Shown here: piece after piece, positions 26,267-34,791 of the stretch
How the letters are laid out: the number at the start of each line of letters is the position of its first letter
How positions within the stretch are numbered: position 1 is the first letter of the stretch
Origin: Chersky-840 sp963848335
GTDB taxonomy: Bacteria; Actinomycetota; Acidimicrobiia; Acidimicrobiales; UBA8190
Direction of reading: 5' to 3'
Assembly: GCA_963848335.1 (NCBI GenBank)
Contig: CAWKDD010000001.1
Coordinates: forward strand, 1 to 64,000
DNA: 64,000 nt
Notes under the pieces: model-generated
Database searches by the model: none
What the model was told of the DNA's origin: nothing
Seen by the model: only the letters and a program-made list of their open reading frames with translations
Position numbers and translations under genes: made by a program

Positions 26267-27268
26267 GTGCGGAAGGTGCTGGAGTCAGGAAGGCTCACGA
26301 AACGAGCCACCGTGATCGTCGTCCCGATGCTGATCGTCGCCGGTCTGGCTCTGCCCGTCACCGGCGGCACAGGGCCAGTCGCCTCCGCGTCAGGGGCGAC
26401 GTGCGGGACCATGTCGCCGGCGTCGACCCACTACGAGCACGTGATCTGGGTGTGGATGGAGAACCACAGCGAATCCACCATCATCGGCTCCGGGCAGGCG
26501 CCCTATATCAACAGCCTGGCCAGTTCATGCGGCCTGGCCACGAACTACCACAACATCAGCCACCCCAGCCTGCCGAACTACATCGCCGCGACCTCGGGCC
26601 TGTCGCTGGGCTCGCTCAGCCCCTTCACGAGCGACTGCAACGTGTCACGGAGCTGCTCGACCACGGCGCCGAGCATCTTCGGGCAGGGGGAGAGCTGGAA
26701 GGCATACGAGGAGTCCATGCCCAAGGACTGCGACCGCCGCAACTCGGGCGAGTACGCGATCCGGCACGATCCTCCCCCCTACTACCGCACCCTCGCCTTC
26801 TGTAAGCCCAAGCGTGCAACACGTCACGGCGCCAAGGTCAGTTTCGACGTCCCCTACACTCAGCTCTCCCAAGACCTGAGGACCAACAGCCTGCCCGCGT
26901 TCGCGTTCATCACTCCCAACCTCATCGACGACATGCACGACGGCTCCACAGCGCAGGGCGACACCTGGCTGAGCCAGAACCTGCCGGCCATCTTCTCGAG
27001 CTCCGAGTACCGGGCCGGTCAGGTCGTGGTGTTCGTGACGTGGGACGAGGGTGAAGGCGGCTCGAGCGACAATTGCGCCACCAACACCTCGGACGTCGGA
27101 TGCCACGTCGCCACCATCGTGGCGAGCCCCAGCACCCATGCGGGGACGCAATCCGGGGTGCTGTTCAACCACTACTCACTCCTGCTCACCACCGAGGAGC
27201 TGCTGGGTCTGCCCCATCTGGGCCAGGCCGCCTCTGCCAACAGCATGGTCTCGGCCTTCAACCTGTAA
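26267..27268 (+). CDS. Secreted phosphoesterase-family protein (phospholipase C/AcpA-like)
   Basis: A 333-residue exported hydrolase. Residues 1-42 form a signal peptide ending ASASGA. The mature part starts HVIWVWMENHSESTIIG, whose Glu-Asn and downstream Ser/Thr are the metal and nucleophile region of this phosphoesterase superfamily; then come NISHPSLPNYIAATSG, FAFITPNLIDDMHDG and VVVFVTWDEGEGG, which carry later metal ligands (Asn, Asp, His, Asp-Glu). It should cleave a phosphate or phosphodiester outside the cell, and phosphate scavenging is a reasonable guess. The GTG start has no strong ribosome binding site. Its 3' end overlaps the convergent VOC gene by 11 bases. Confidence 0.88.
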   Translation: MRKVLESGRLTKRATVIVVPMLIVAGLALPVTGGTGPVASASGATCGTMSPASTHYEHVIWVWMENHSESTIIGSGQAPYINSLASSCGLATNYHNISHPSLPNYIAATSGLSLGSLSPFTSDCNVSRSCSTTAPSIFGQGESWKAYEESMPKDCDRRNSGEYAIRHDPPPYYRTLAFCKPKRATRHGAKVSFDVPYTQLSQDLRTNSLPAFAFITPNLIDDMHDGSTAQGDTWLSQNLPAIFSSSEYRAGQVVVFVTWDEGEGGSSDNCATNTSDVGCHVATIVASPSTHAGTQSGVLFNHYSLLLTTEELLGLPHLGQAASANSMVSAFNL

Positions 27269-27665
27269 CCGCCCGCCTCGCGGTGCCGGCCATGCCGGAG
27301 GTGCGGTCCTGGGAAAAGACCTCGATGAGGGCGATGGTGTTCCTTTCCGGATCGCCGAACGAGGCTTTGCGCCCGGCTCCCTCGATGGTCTCGATGGCGG
27401 GCACGTCCAGGCCCCGTTCGGTGATGTCGGCGAGAGCTCGGTCGAGGTCGGCCACGGCCACGGTCACCAACCCGTGCCCGGCGCGACCGGCGTCTCGGAC
27501 GAGATAGAGCCAGCCGCCCTCGCAGATGCGCCACATGACTTCGTCGACGTTGACGACGATGTCGGCCGGTCGCCCCAGTAGCGCCTCGTACCACGGCATC
27601 GCCGCTTCGAGCTCCGCGGTGGCGACCCCGGCGAAGAGCACCGCAGGGGACCTCGACGTCGACAC
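27258..27665 (-). CDS. VOC (glyoxalase/dioxygenase superfamily) protein
   Basis: A 135-residue single-domain VOC protein: PAVLFAGVATAELEAAMPWY, ALLGRPADIVVN, GLVTVAVADLDRALADITERG and a C-terminal SFGDPERNTIALIE. The fold normally binds a divalent metal through His/Glu; the usual N-terminal His is not present, but the final Glu (IALIEV) is. The function is unknown. GTG 27665 is taken as the start because the fold begins there; it is only five bases after the L,D-transpeptidase stop on the same strand, implying translational coupling. Confidence 0.8.
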   Translation of the reverse strand: MSTSRSPAVLFAGVATAELEAAMPWYEALLGRPADIVVNVDEVMWRICEGGWLYLVRDAGRAGHGLVTVAVADLDRALADITERGLDVPAIETIEGAGRKASFGDPERNTIALIEVFSQDRTSGMAGTARRAVTG

Positions 27666-27670
27666 CGTGA

Positions 27671-29161
27671 TCAGTAGACCCAGACCGACGTCCCGATCGG
27701 TGCGATGTTGTTCGCCCACACCCAGTTGATGGCCTCGTTGCTGATCCGGGCGCAGCCGTGGGACACGGGGTAGGGCGGTACCGACGTGTCACCGTGGATG
27801 GCGAAGCCGGCGTCGAAGAACTTGGGGCGCCACAGCGATCCGAGCGAGTCGACCACCAAACCGTTCACCTGGCGGTAGATCTGGAACTGCCCGGTGGGGG
27901 TGTCGGCCACCGATGTCACCCCGTCCTCGGTATAGGTGTAGCCACCACCGGTGGAGGTGTTGAGCACGTAGTCGATCTTCCCGTTGGTCACGATCATCAA
28001 GAGGTCGTCCTGGAGATCGATCTCGATCACGTAGCCGGCTGTGCTGCGGGGATGAGGTAGGACTCCTTCTGCCAGTGCTGCCTGGGTAGCAGGATCGACG
28101 TCACCACTCCGGCTGATACCCGCCGCCTTCTGAAGGGCCCAGACCGCCTGCTCGGTGGCGTCGCCGTAGGTGCCGTCCGGAGTCCCGAGCCAGTAGCCGA
28201 GCGCGGACAGCCGTTGCTGGAGCGCCAGCACGGCAGGGCCGCTCGATCCGGGTTTGAGGGTCGCCGAGGCGCCCGGGATGGTGGGCAGGAGCCAATAGCC
28301 GCCGCCGTCGGGCGTGGCCGCCACGGCGGTGATGGGGTTCGTGAGCGCCTGGGCGCCCATGGACCCGAAGAAACCGGCGTCGCCGAAGCTGAACACCCCG
28401 CCGTCGGAACCCACGAGCCAGTAGCCGTGTCCCGACGGGGTGGGGGCCATGCCCACCATGGGGGCGGCGAGACGGATGGCCCCCGTCGACCCCGAGTAGG
28501 TGGCATCGCCGTAGGCGAACACCCCTCCGTCCGCGGCGACGAGCCAGTAGCCGTGTCCCGACGGGGTGGGGGCCATGCCCACCATGGGGGCGGCGAGACG
28601 GATGGCCCCCGTCGACCCCGAGTAGGTGGCGTCGCCGAAGCTGAACACCCCGCCGTCCGCGGCGACGAGCCAGTACCCCCGTCCCGTGGGGGTGGCGGCG
28701 ATGCCCACGATGGGCGCGGCGAGGTGCTTGCCTCCCATCGACCCGAAGAAATCGGCGTCGCCGTAGGTGAACACCCCTCCGTCCGCGGCGACGAGCCAGT
28801 AGCCCTGCCCCGACGGGGTGGCGGCCATACCCACCACCGGCGCGCTCAACGGCTCTGCCCCCGCCGAGCCGAAGTTCCCGGCGTCGCCGAAGCTGAACAC
28901 CCCGCCGTCACCGGCCACGAGCCAGTAGCCCTTGGCGTCGGGTGTCGACGCCATGCCGACCACAGGGGCATTGAGCTGCACTCCGGCCATGGACCCGAAG
29001 AAGCCTGCGTCTCCGAACGGCACCGGCTCGGCGGCGATGTCGGGATAGGTCGTCGCCGAGGCGGCCGTGGCGGTGACCAGCCCGATGGCGGGGATGACCA
29101 AGACACAGCTCACCAGCACTGATCCCAGGGTCATCCCGAGTCGACTCGTGGCGTTTCGCAT
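27671..29161 (-). CDS. Secreted L,D-transpeptidase with propeller repeats and peptidoglycan-binding domain
   Basis: A 496-residue exported cell-wall enzyme. After a signal peptide (about 1-37) come six tandem repeats of about 42 residues with the core GYWLVAADGGVFSFGDA (about 48-300), then a peptidoglycan-binding domain 1 (LKPGSSGPAVLALQQRLSAL, about 315-365), then a YkuD catalytic domain (about 378-496). His468 and catalytic Cys470 lie in VSHGCARISN, with an upstream AIHGDT. YkuD enzymes form 3-3 peptidoglycan cross-links or attach proteins to the wall. The same repeat occurs in the secreted protein at 52046. ATG 29161 follows GAGGTGG. The VOC gene follows in the same operon. Confidence 0.92.
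   Translation of the reverse strand: MRNATSRLGMTLGSVLVSCVLVIPAIGLVTATAASATTYPDIAAEPVPFGDAGFFGSMAGVQLNAPVVGMASTPDAKGYWLVAGDGGVFSFGDAGNFGSAGAEPLSAPVVGMAATPSGQGYWLVAADGGVFTYGDADFFGSMGGKHLAAPIVGIAATPTGRGYWLVAADGGVFSFGDATYSGSTGAIRLAAPMVGMAPTPSGHGYWLVAADGGVFAYGDATYSGSTGAIRLAAPMVGMAPTPSGHGYWLVGSDGGVFSFGDAGFFGSMGAQALTNPITAVAATPDGGGYWLLPTIPGASATLKPGSSGPAVLALQQRLSALGYWLGTPDGTYGDATEQAVWALQKAAGISRSGDVDPATQAALAEGVLPHPRSTAGYVIEIDLQDDLLMIVTNGKIDYVLNTSTGGGYTYTEDGVTSVADTPTGQFQIYRQVNGLVVDSLGSLWRPKFFDAGFAIHGDTSVPPYPVSHGCARISNEAINWVWANNIAPIGTSVWVY
28415..28629. repeat. Near-identical 126-bp tandem duplication inside the L,D-transpeptidase gene
   Basis: The stretches 28415-28503 and 28541-28629 are identical at the base level, with a period of 126 bases (42 codons), corresponding to propeller repeats four and five of the encoded protein. 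The other repeats in the gene are diverged in sequence, so this pair arose by a recent unit duplication or gene conversion. Confidence 0.85.
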
Positions 29162-29718
29162 GGCACAAGGCAACCACCTCTGCCCATCGACCGCCAGCGC
29201 AGGATCGAGGAAGGCAGCGGACTCTGTGTCGAAGAAGACCGGGACGAAGTCGAAGGAGACGTGGACGAAGAACGTCGACCGGATCTGAGGACGGGCACCG
29301 TGCGGAGCGAAGCCCGGTGCCGACCGTCGACGAACCGGGAACGGCGCGCGGCGAGAGGAATGGCAGAAGGACGAGGACTCGAGCGCGCCGTGCCACTCCG
29401 ATCCGTCGGTGCCAGTCGGTCGTCGCGGATGGTCGGGCTGGCGGGACAGACCACACTCGTTCAGTGGCCGGGTGGCTTTGTCCCGTGGCCGCGCCAACCG
29501 GAACCTCAGCGCCCCAAGGTCCGTGAGGCTGTCGGCGTGTGCCGGCGCGGTGGCGCGTATACCATCTGACCTGGACGTCACCAGCTGGTCCAGGGACGTT
29601 CCCGGGTCGCAAGAACATCGGCCCGGTTGGGGTGGTTGTGGGGGTCGAGGCCCATGGGTATCGAGGTCGGTTCGGCGGCGTCTCGCCGTTACCCTCAGCG
29701 CGCGGTCGAGTGCCCAGC
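29162..29718. other. Non-coding gap between divergent secreted-protein genes
   Basis: About 560 bases between the L,D-transpeptidase (minus) and the NHL-repeat gene (plus). Open frames continue through it on the minus strand but have no signal-peptide character or homology. I looked for the c-di-AMP (ydaO) riboswitch often found before wall hydrolase genes and did not find its conserved blocks. Confidence 0.5.
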
Positions 29719-31353
29719 GTGAAATTACGACGACTCCACCGCCATTCAGTGCTCGTGCATCGTGCCAGGGCGGTGTCGGCCGTCTCCGTGGCGTGCGCCG
29801 TCGTGGCCGGCTTCACCACGGTCGGCATGCTCTCGTCGAGCGCGGCCGGGGCCGCCACCGCCACCGGGGGAGCCGCCATCACCACCGTCGCGGGCGGAGG
29901 GACCAAAGCGCCCACCAACGGCGTCGTGAGCGTCACCGCAGCCCTGGGGTCACCGCTGGACGCCGTCTTCGACGCCCACGGCAACGTGGTCTTCGCCGAC
30001 CAGAACTACAACGTCATCAGTGTGGTGGCGGCGTCCAACGGCACGTTCTACGGCCATGCCATGCTCGCCGGCCACACCTACAACGTGGCGGGCGACGGCA
30101 ACCCTGCCGGCGGTGACGGGCCGTGGGGTACCATCGCAGCTCCTACCACGGTCGAGTTCAGCGACCCCAACGGGGTCGCCATCGACTCCGAAGGGGACAT
30201 CGCCTTCACCGACTCGGGGAACAACGCCGTCCGGGTCCTGGCCGGGACGAGCGGCCCGCGCTTCGGGGTGGCGCTCAGCGCGGGCAGGATGTTCACGCTC
30301 GCCGGAGAGGGGGGGTCGGTGTCCAACGGCGAGCAGGCGTCGTCGGCGGGCCTTCAGGAGCCCGACGGCCTCGCCTTCGACGCCCACGGCAACCTGGTGA
30401 TCGCCGACACCGGAGACGACGACCTGCGCTTCCTCCCGGCGCAGACCGGCGTCTACTTCGGGCAGGCCATGACGGCCGGGGACATCTACATCATCGCGGG
30501 CAACGGCAACTACGGGTACTCGGGCGACGGTGGCCGGGCGGTCGACGCCGCGCTGGCCATGGACACCTTCAACGGGGTGGCTGTGGACCCGAGGGGGGAC
30601 GTCGTGCTCTCCGACGTCGACAACAACGTGGTGCGTCTGGTGGCTGCATCGAACGGGACCTACCTGGGCCATGCCCTCAAGGTCGGCGACATCTACACCG
30701 TGGCGGGGAACGGGAACCCCAACGGAGGCTTCAAAGGCGACAAGAAGTCGGCCCTCAAGGCCGAGCTCGACTCGCCCCAAGGCGTGGCCGTCGACAGCGC
30801 GGGCAACCTCTTCATCAGCGACTCGCTCAACAACAGGATTCGGTTCGTGGCCGCGGCCAAGGGGAAGTACGACGGGATGACGGTCAAGGCGGGTGACATC
30901 TACACCATCGCCGGGACGGGAGCGGCCAAGTACTCCGGGAACGGCGGGCCGGCCACGGCCGCTGCGCTCAACGCCCCGGCCGGTGTCAGTGTGGGTCCCT
31001 CGGGGAAGATCCTGCTCGCCGACAACGGAAACGACGTCATCCGGGAGATGGCGGGCACTGTCCCGACGGCATCAGACGTGCCCTCGGTGACCGCGGTCAA
31101 GCCGGCTTCGGGACCCACCACCGGCGGCCGGAAGGTGAGCATCGTCGGCACCGGCCTGTCGGGCGTGACGGCCGTGCTGTTCGGCGGGCGCGAGGGGACG
31201 AACGTCGTGCCGAAGTCGGACAAGAAGGTCGTGGTCGACTCGCCGGCGGCAGCGGCCGGCACCGTCGTCGTCAGGATCGTCTCGCCGGCAGGAGAGAGTG
31301 TGGCCGGCTCCTACACCTACGTCGCCAAGGCGGCCACGAAGCACCGGCGCTGA
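29719..31353 (+). CDS. Secreted NHL-repeat beta-propeller protein with C-terminal IPT/TIG domain
   Basis: A 544-residue exported protein. The signal peptide covers about residues 1-45 (Arg-rich start, core VACAVVAGFTTVGML, ASA region). Six or so NHL blades follow, for example PNGVAIDSEGDIAFTDSGNN, PQGVAVDSAGNLFISDSLNN and PAGVSVGPSGKILLADNGND, each alternating with a strand such as GDIYTIAGTG. The last 85 residues form an IPT/TIG immunoglobulin-like domain, KPASGPTTGGRKVSIVGTGL. The protein probably binds a polymer or partner protein at the cell surface; no catalytic residues are apparent. GTG 29719 or GTG 29710 could be the start, and neither has a clear ribosome binding site. Confidence 0.88.
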   Translation: MKLRRLHRHSVLVHRARAVSAVSVACAVVAGFTTVGMLSSSAAGAATATGGAAITTVAGGGTKAPTNGVVSVTAALGSPLDAVFDAHGNVVFADQNYNVISVVAASNGTFYGHAMLAGHTYNVAGDGNPAGGDGPWGTIAAPTTVEFSDPNGVAIDSEGDIAFTDSGNNAVRVLAGTSGPRFGVALSAGRMFTLAGEGGSVSNGEQASSAGLQEPDGLAFDAHGNLVIADTGDDDLRFLPAQTGVYFGQAMTAGDIYIIAGNGNYGYSGDGGRAVDAALAMDTFNGVAVDPRGDVVLSDVDNNVVRLVAASNGTYLGHALKVGDIYTVAGNGNPNGGFKGDKKSALKAELDSPQGVAVDSAGNLFISDSLNNRIRFVAAAKGKYDGMTVKAGDIYTIAGTGAAKYSGNGGPATAAALNAPAGVSVGPSGKILLADNGNDVIREMAGTVPTASDVPSVTAVKPASGPTTGGRKVSIVGTGLSGVTAVLFGGREGTNVVPKSDKKVVVDSPAAAAGTVVVRIVSPAGESVAGSYTYVAKAATKHRR

Positions 31354-31356
31354 CGT

Positions 31357-31376
31357 CGGCGCCGAGCTCGGCGCCG
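31357..31376. terminator. GC-rich palindrome between convergent genes
   Basis: A perfect 20-base palindrome (CGGCGCCGAGCTCGGCGCCG) starting three bases after the NHL-gene stop and 33 bases from the end of the convergent GH4 gene. It would form an 8-bp GC stem with an AGCT loop in either transcript. No T-run is present. Confidence 0.65.
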
Positions 31377-31408
31377 GGTCTCGGTGCAGCGCCGATCGGA
31401 GCAGATCC

Positions 31409-32794
31409 CTAACCGTGGTGGGCGAACTGCGGGAGCCACGGCCCCGTGGCCGCCAGGAGCTCGTCGGTCATGGTGACCACGTGCTCGTAGGGGAGTGATC
31501 CGGCCATGGGATCGGCGAGCATGGCGGCCAGGGCGGTTGTCGGGTCCCCCGAGATGGCGGCCTGCACCGTCAACTCCTGCGAGCTGACGACCCGACGCAG
31601 ATGCTCGCCCAGGAACGAAGGCACCGTGGCCCGGTCCCGGGGCGCGATGCCGTGGGCGCCGGCAACCACCATGCACTCGACGACGACGTCGGGTGGCAGG
31701 TTCTCGACCTGGCCGGCGTTGGGGATGTTCCCGGGGATGGCGCGGTCCTCTCCGGTGACGAGGCCCTCGAGCAGCGAGGCCACGAATTCTCCCGAGGGCC
31801 AGGTCGGGATGTTCTCGGCCACCAGGAGATCGGCCATCTCGGCATCGTCGTCGGCCTTGTCGGACTGGTGGCCGTGCATGCCGTAGTGATGGACCCGCCA
31901 ATCCCGCCCGTAGTCGGACGCGGCGGTCACGAACCCGGCGAAGAACTCGACCACATGGGTGTCCGACGAACCGGGTAGGACGCCGAAGCGGTCGAAGAGC
32001 TCGAACTTGACCCTGTTGTTCGCCACGACGTCGGCCTTCGTCCACCCCCGCTCGGGATCAGTCTTCTGGTAGTGCATGGCGTGGGGAGGGTCCATCCACA
32101 ACGGCCCGGCGAGGTCGATGCCGTCGCCGGAAAGGGCCTGGCGCAGCATGGCGAACCCGTCGCCGTCTCCCATGCGGAGCGAGGTCACGAGGGGAAGGTG
32201 GTTCACGCCGGCCACGACGGGGTCGATCTTCGTGAAGTCGGCGTCCAGGAGGAGGCTGAGGACGAACTTGAGCCCCACGATCTCCGCGCACAGGCCGATG
32301 GTCTTGATCGGGGTCTCCCGCGTCACGGCACGACACAGGGCAGTGAGGGGGTTGCTCACGTTGACGAGGAGCGCTTCGGGGCACCGGCGCTCCATGGCCC
32401 GGGCCACCTCGAGGATGACCGGCACACTGCGAAGTGACCGGGAGATGCCTCCGGGCCCGACGCTGTCACCCACGGTCTGGCGGATCCCGTAGCGGGCCGG
32501 GATCTCGATGTCGTGGCGCATACTCGCGAACCCGCCCACCGAAAAGGCGGCGATCACGAATTCGGCCCCGCCCAGCGCGTCGTCGATGTCGGTGGTGGCG
32601 CGTGCGGAGAGCGGGATCCCCCTGCGCTCGGCCACATGCTCCACGACCTTGAGCGCGGGCGGCAGCGAGTCGGGGTCCACGTCGTAGAGGACCAGCTCGG
32701 CGTCGGTCAGCGCCGGGGTGTTGGCGAAATCGACCGTCAGCTTCGGTGTCCAGTGGGTGCTTCCGCCACCCACGAACGTGATCTTTGCACCCAT
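31409..32794 (-). CDS. Glycoside hydrolase family 4-like NAD-dependent glycosidase, variant motif
   Basis: A 461-residue GH4-type protein. It has the N-terminal NAD site FVGGGSTHWTP, the GDSVGPGGISRSLR block, NVSNPLTAL with Asn148, and GVNHLP with metal-ligand His199. GH4 enzymes cleave glycosides by an NAD+- and Mn2+-dependent oxidation-elimination. The subfamily motif after the metal Cys169 reads CAEI: the residue normally His (CHEV, CHSV) or Asp (CDMP) is Ala170, so specificity or mechanism may be altered. It is a paralog of the enzyme at 48966. It is divergent from nagB across 78 bases, suggesting a shared control region. Confidence 0.88.
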   Translation of the reverse strand: MGAKITFVGGGSTHWTPKLTVDFANTPALTDAELVLYDVDPDSLPPALKVVEHVAERRGIPLSARATTDIDDALGGAEFVIAAFSVGGFASMRHDIEIPARYGIRQTVGDSVGPGGISRSLRSVPVILEVARAMERRCPEALLVNVSNPLTALCRAVTRETPIKTIGLCAEIVGLKFVLSLLLDADFTKIDPVVAGVNHLPLVTSLRMGDGDGFAMLRQALSGDGIDLAGPLWMDPPHAMHYQKTDPERGWTKADVVANNRVKFELFDRFGVLPGSSDTHVVEFFAGFVTAASDYGRDWRVHHYGMHGHQSDKADDDAEMADLLVAENIPTWPSGEFVASLLEGLVTGEDRAIPGNIPNAGQVENLPPDVVVECMVVAGAHGIAPRDRATVPSFLGEHLRRVVSSQELTVQAAISGDPTTALAAMLADPMAGSLPYEHVVTMTDELLAATGPWLPQFAHHG

Positions 32795-32872
32795 CGGGGC
32801 GACGATACCCGCGTGGGATCGTCGGTGCCCCGCGGAGCGGTTCGAGGCGCCCACCTCCCCTACAGTGCGCCC

Positions 32873-33646
32873 ATGGCCGAAGGCTTTGAACGGATCGTCG
32901 ACGACTTGCGAGTCAGGGTGCATCCCGACGCCCGCGCTCTGGCCCGTGCCGTGGCCGACGACGCGGCCGAGGCGCTGCGGCAGGCGGTGGCCGACAAGGG
33001 CGTCGCCAATGCCATGTTCGCGACAGGGAATTCTCAGCTGGAGTTCGTCGAGACTCTCGTCACGGCCACGCCCGGGGTGCCGTGGGCCGACGTGGTGGTC
33101 TTCCACATGGACGAGTACGTCGGAGTGGGGCCCGATCACCCCGCCGGCTTCCAACGATGGATCCGGGAGCGGATCACGGCGCGCGTCCACCCCCGCCAGG
33201 CCCACTACATCGACGGGTTGGCCGACCCCGAGGCCGAATGCGGTCGGTACGCCAGGCTGCTTCGTGATCACCCTCTGGACCTGTGCTGTCTGGGCATCGG
33301 GGAGAACGGGCACCTGGCCTTCAACGACCCCCCCGTTGCCGACTTCGACGATCCCCTCGACATGAAAGTGGTCGAGCTGGACCGCGCCTGCCGGCTGCAG
33401 CAGGTGCACGAGGGGCACTTCCCCGACATCGAGGCGGTGCCGAGCCTTGCTCTGACGGCCACCGTCCCCACGCTGCTGCGCGCCGGTGCGGTCCTGGCCG
33501 TGGTTCCCGAAGCGCGCAAAGCCGAGCCGGTGCGGGCCGCCCTCACCGGCCCGGTGTCGACGGCCTGCCCCGCCTCGGTCCTTCGCACCAGGCGCAACGT
33601 GACCCTGGATCTCGAACCGGAGTCGGCGTCCCTCCTGGGGTGGTGA
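32873..33646 (+). CDS. nagB: Glucosamine-6-phosphate deaminase/isomerase family
   Basis: A 257-residue NagB/6-phosphogluconolactonase-fold enzyme. The diagnostic blocks are FHMDEYVGV (Asp80, Glu81), the signature GIGENGHLAFNDPP (141-154, catalytic His147) and SLALTATVPTLL. It should convert glucosamine 6-phosphate to fructose 6-phosphate and ammonia, although related isomerases act on other phosphosugars. The stop overlaps the start of the following lipoprotein gene by four bases. Genes for N-acetylglucosamine kinase or NagA are not present, which leaves the source of its substrate open. Confidence 0.87.
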   Translation: MAEGFERIVDDLRVRVHPDARALARAVADDAAEALRQAVADKGVANAMFATGNSQLEFVETLVTATPGVPWADVVVFHMDEYVGVGPDHPAGFQRWIRERITARVHPRQAHYIDGLADPEAECGRYARLLRDHPLDLCCLGIGENGHLAFNDPPVADFDDPLDMKVVELDRACRLQQVHEGHFPDIEAVPSLALTATVPTLLRAGAVLAVVPEARKAEPVRAALTGPVSTACPASVLRTRRNVTLDLEPESASLLGW

Positions 33647-34776
33647 GCCCGGTGCCGGGGGTGAGGGTCGCCACCGTGGCGGGCACGGTCGTGATCAGCG
33701 TGCTGGCCCTGGCGAGCTGCGCCGGGGTTCGAGCCGGCCCGGGGTCGCCACGCACGGGGTCGCCACGCACGGGGTCGGCGGCACCGGTCGTGGGCGCGGA
33801 CCACGAATGCGTCGTGGGCGCTTCAGGTGCCGCCCCCCGGGTGGCGTGGACGCAGCTGCGCAACCCCATCCTGAGCGAGCCCATGGCGGGGGTGAAGGAC
33901 CAGGCACTGGTGTGGGCGGACGGGATGTGGCACATGCTCTTCAGCTCCGTGACGAACGCCGGCCCGACCCCGGGCGCCGAGCACTGGAACATCGCCTCGG
34001 CCACGAGCCCCGACCTCGTGACGTGGTCGGCCCCCTCGCCCTGGCCCGCCCAGGCCGGCGTCCTCGGTGTGGCCTCGCCCGACATCGTCCGCAGTCCTGC
34101 AGGCATGTTCGTGGCCACCTACGACTCCGACCCCGGCTCCGTCGGCGGCGGGCAGTCGAAGCTCTACTACCGGACCTCGACGGACCTCGAGACGTGGTCC
34201 GCACCCCGTCCCCTGGCCCTCAGCCTCCATCCCGGACCGGCGCAGCGGATGATCGACCCCACCGTGGCCTGGACCGGGCACGGGCTCATGCTCGGATACA
34301 AGTACGGCGCGTCGTCCCAGCACTTCGAGATCGCATGGTCGCCGAGCGGCTCGCTCGACGGGCCCTGGAGGTATGTGGGCCGACCCGACATCGTCGTCGA
34401 CGGGGACACGGTGGAGAACCTCGAATTCGTGGCGGTGTCGGGACACTGGCGGCTGGTGGCGACGTCGAACACCTTCGACCAACCATGGATGTTCGAATTG
34501 TCGGGGGACCCGACCGACCCCGCCTCGTGGCTGCACTGGTCGGGGGGGCGGATGCTGGCGATCCCGGGGCAGGCCTGGGACTCCGGTCCCGGGTTGTCGA
34601 GCGTGGGCTACGAGCACGCCAACTCGGTGTTCCTGTGCGACGCGCACGCCGCCGATGGCGAGTACTACGTCACCTACTCCGGCAGCGACGAGCTCACGAG
34701 CTTCGGCGGATGGGGACACGCCGAGATCGGGATCGCCAGGAGCACCGACCTGGTCCACTGGGAGCTTCCGGGCTGA
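33643..34776 (+). CDS. Lipoprotein with five-bladed propeller, GH43/GH32-superfamily-like
   Basis: A 377-residue exported protein. A short signal sequence ends at the lipobox LALASC. After a Pro/Gly linker the propeller begins with NPILSEPMAGVKDQALVWAD, then WNIASATSPDLVTWS, LGVASPDIVRSPAGMFVATYD, YYRTSTDLETWSA and VENLEFVAVSGHWRLV. These are the WSxSxDLxxW-type blades of five-bladed glycosidases, with Asp/Asp/Glu candidates in blades 1, 2 and 4. No CAZy family can be fixed from inspection. Its GTGA overlap with nagB shows co-translation, so it probably acts on the sugar that feeds NagB. The N-terminal linker contains an 18-bp direct repeat coding SPRTG. Confidence 0.78.
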   Translation: MSPVPGVRVATVAGTVVISVLALASCAGVRAGPGSPRTGSPRTGSAAPVVGADHECVVGASGAAPRVAWTQLRNPILSEPMAGVKDQALVWADGMWHMLFSSVTNAGPTPGAEHWNIASATSPDLVTWSAPSPWPAQAGVLGVASPDIVRSPAGMFVATYDSDPGSVGGGQSKLYYRTSTDLETWSAPRPLALSLHPGPAQRMIDPTVAWTGHGLMLGYKYGASSQHFEIAWSPSGSLDGPWRYVGRPDIVVDGDTVENLEFVAVSGHWRLVATSNTFDQPWMFELSGDPTDPASWLHWSGGRMLAIPGQAWDSGPGLSSVGYEHANSVFLCDAHAADGEYYVTYSGSDELTSFGGWGHAEIGIARSTDLVHWELPG

Positions 34777-34791
34777 GCGCCGCCGCCGACC

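Noticed and set aside
29162..29718. c-di-AMP riboswitch before the L,D-transpeptidase
   Set aside because: The gap is long enough, but none of the conserved ydaO blocks was found on the minus strand.
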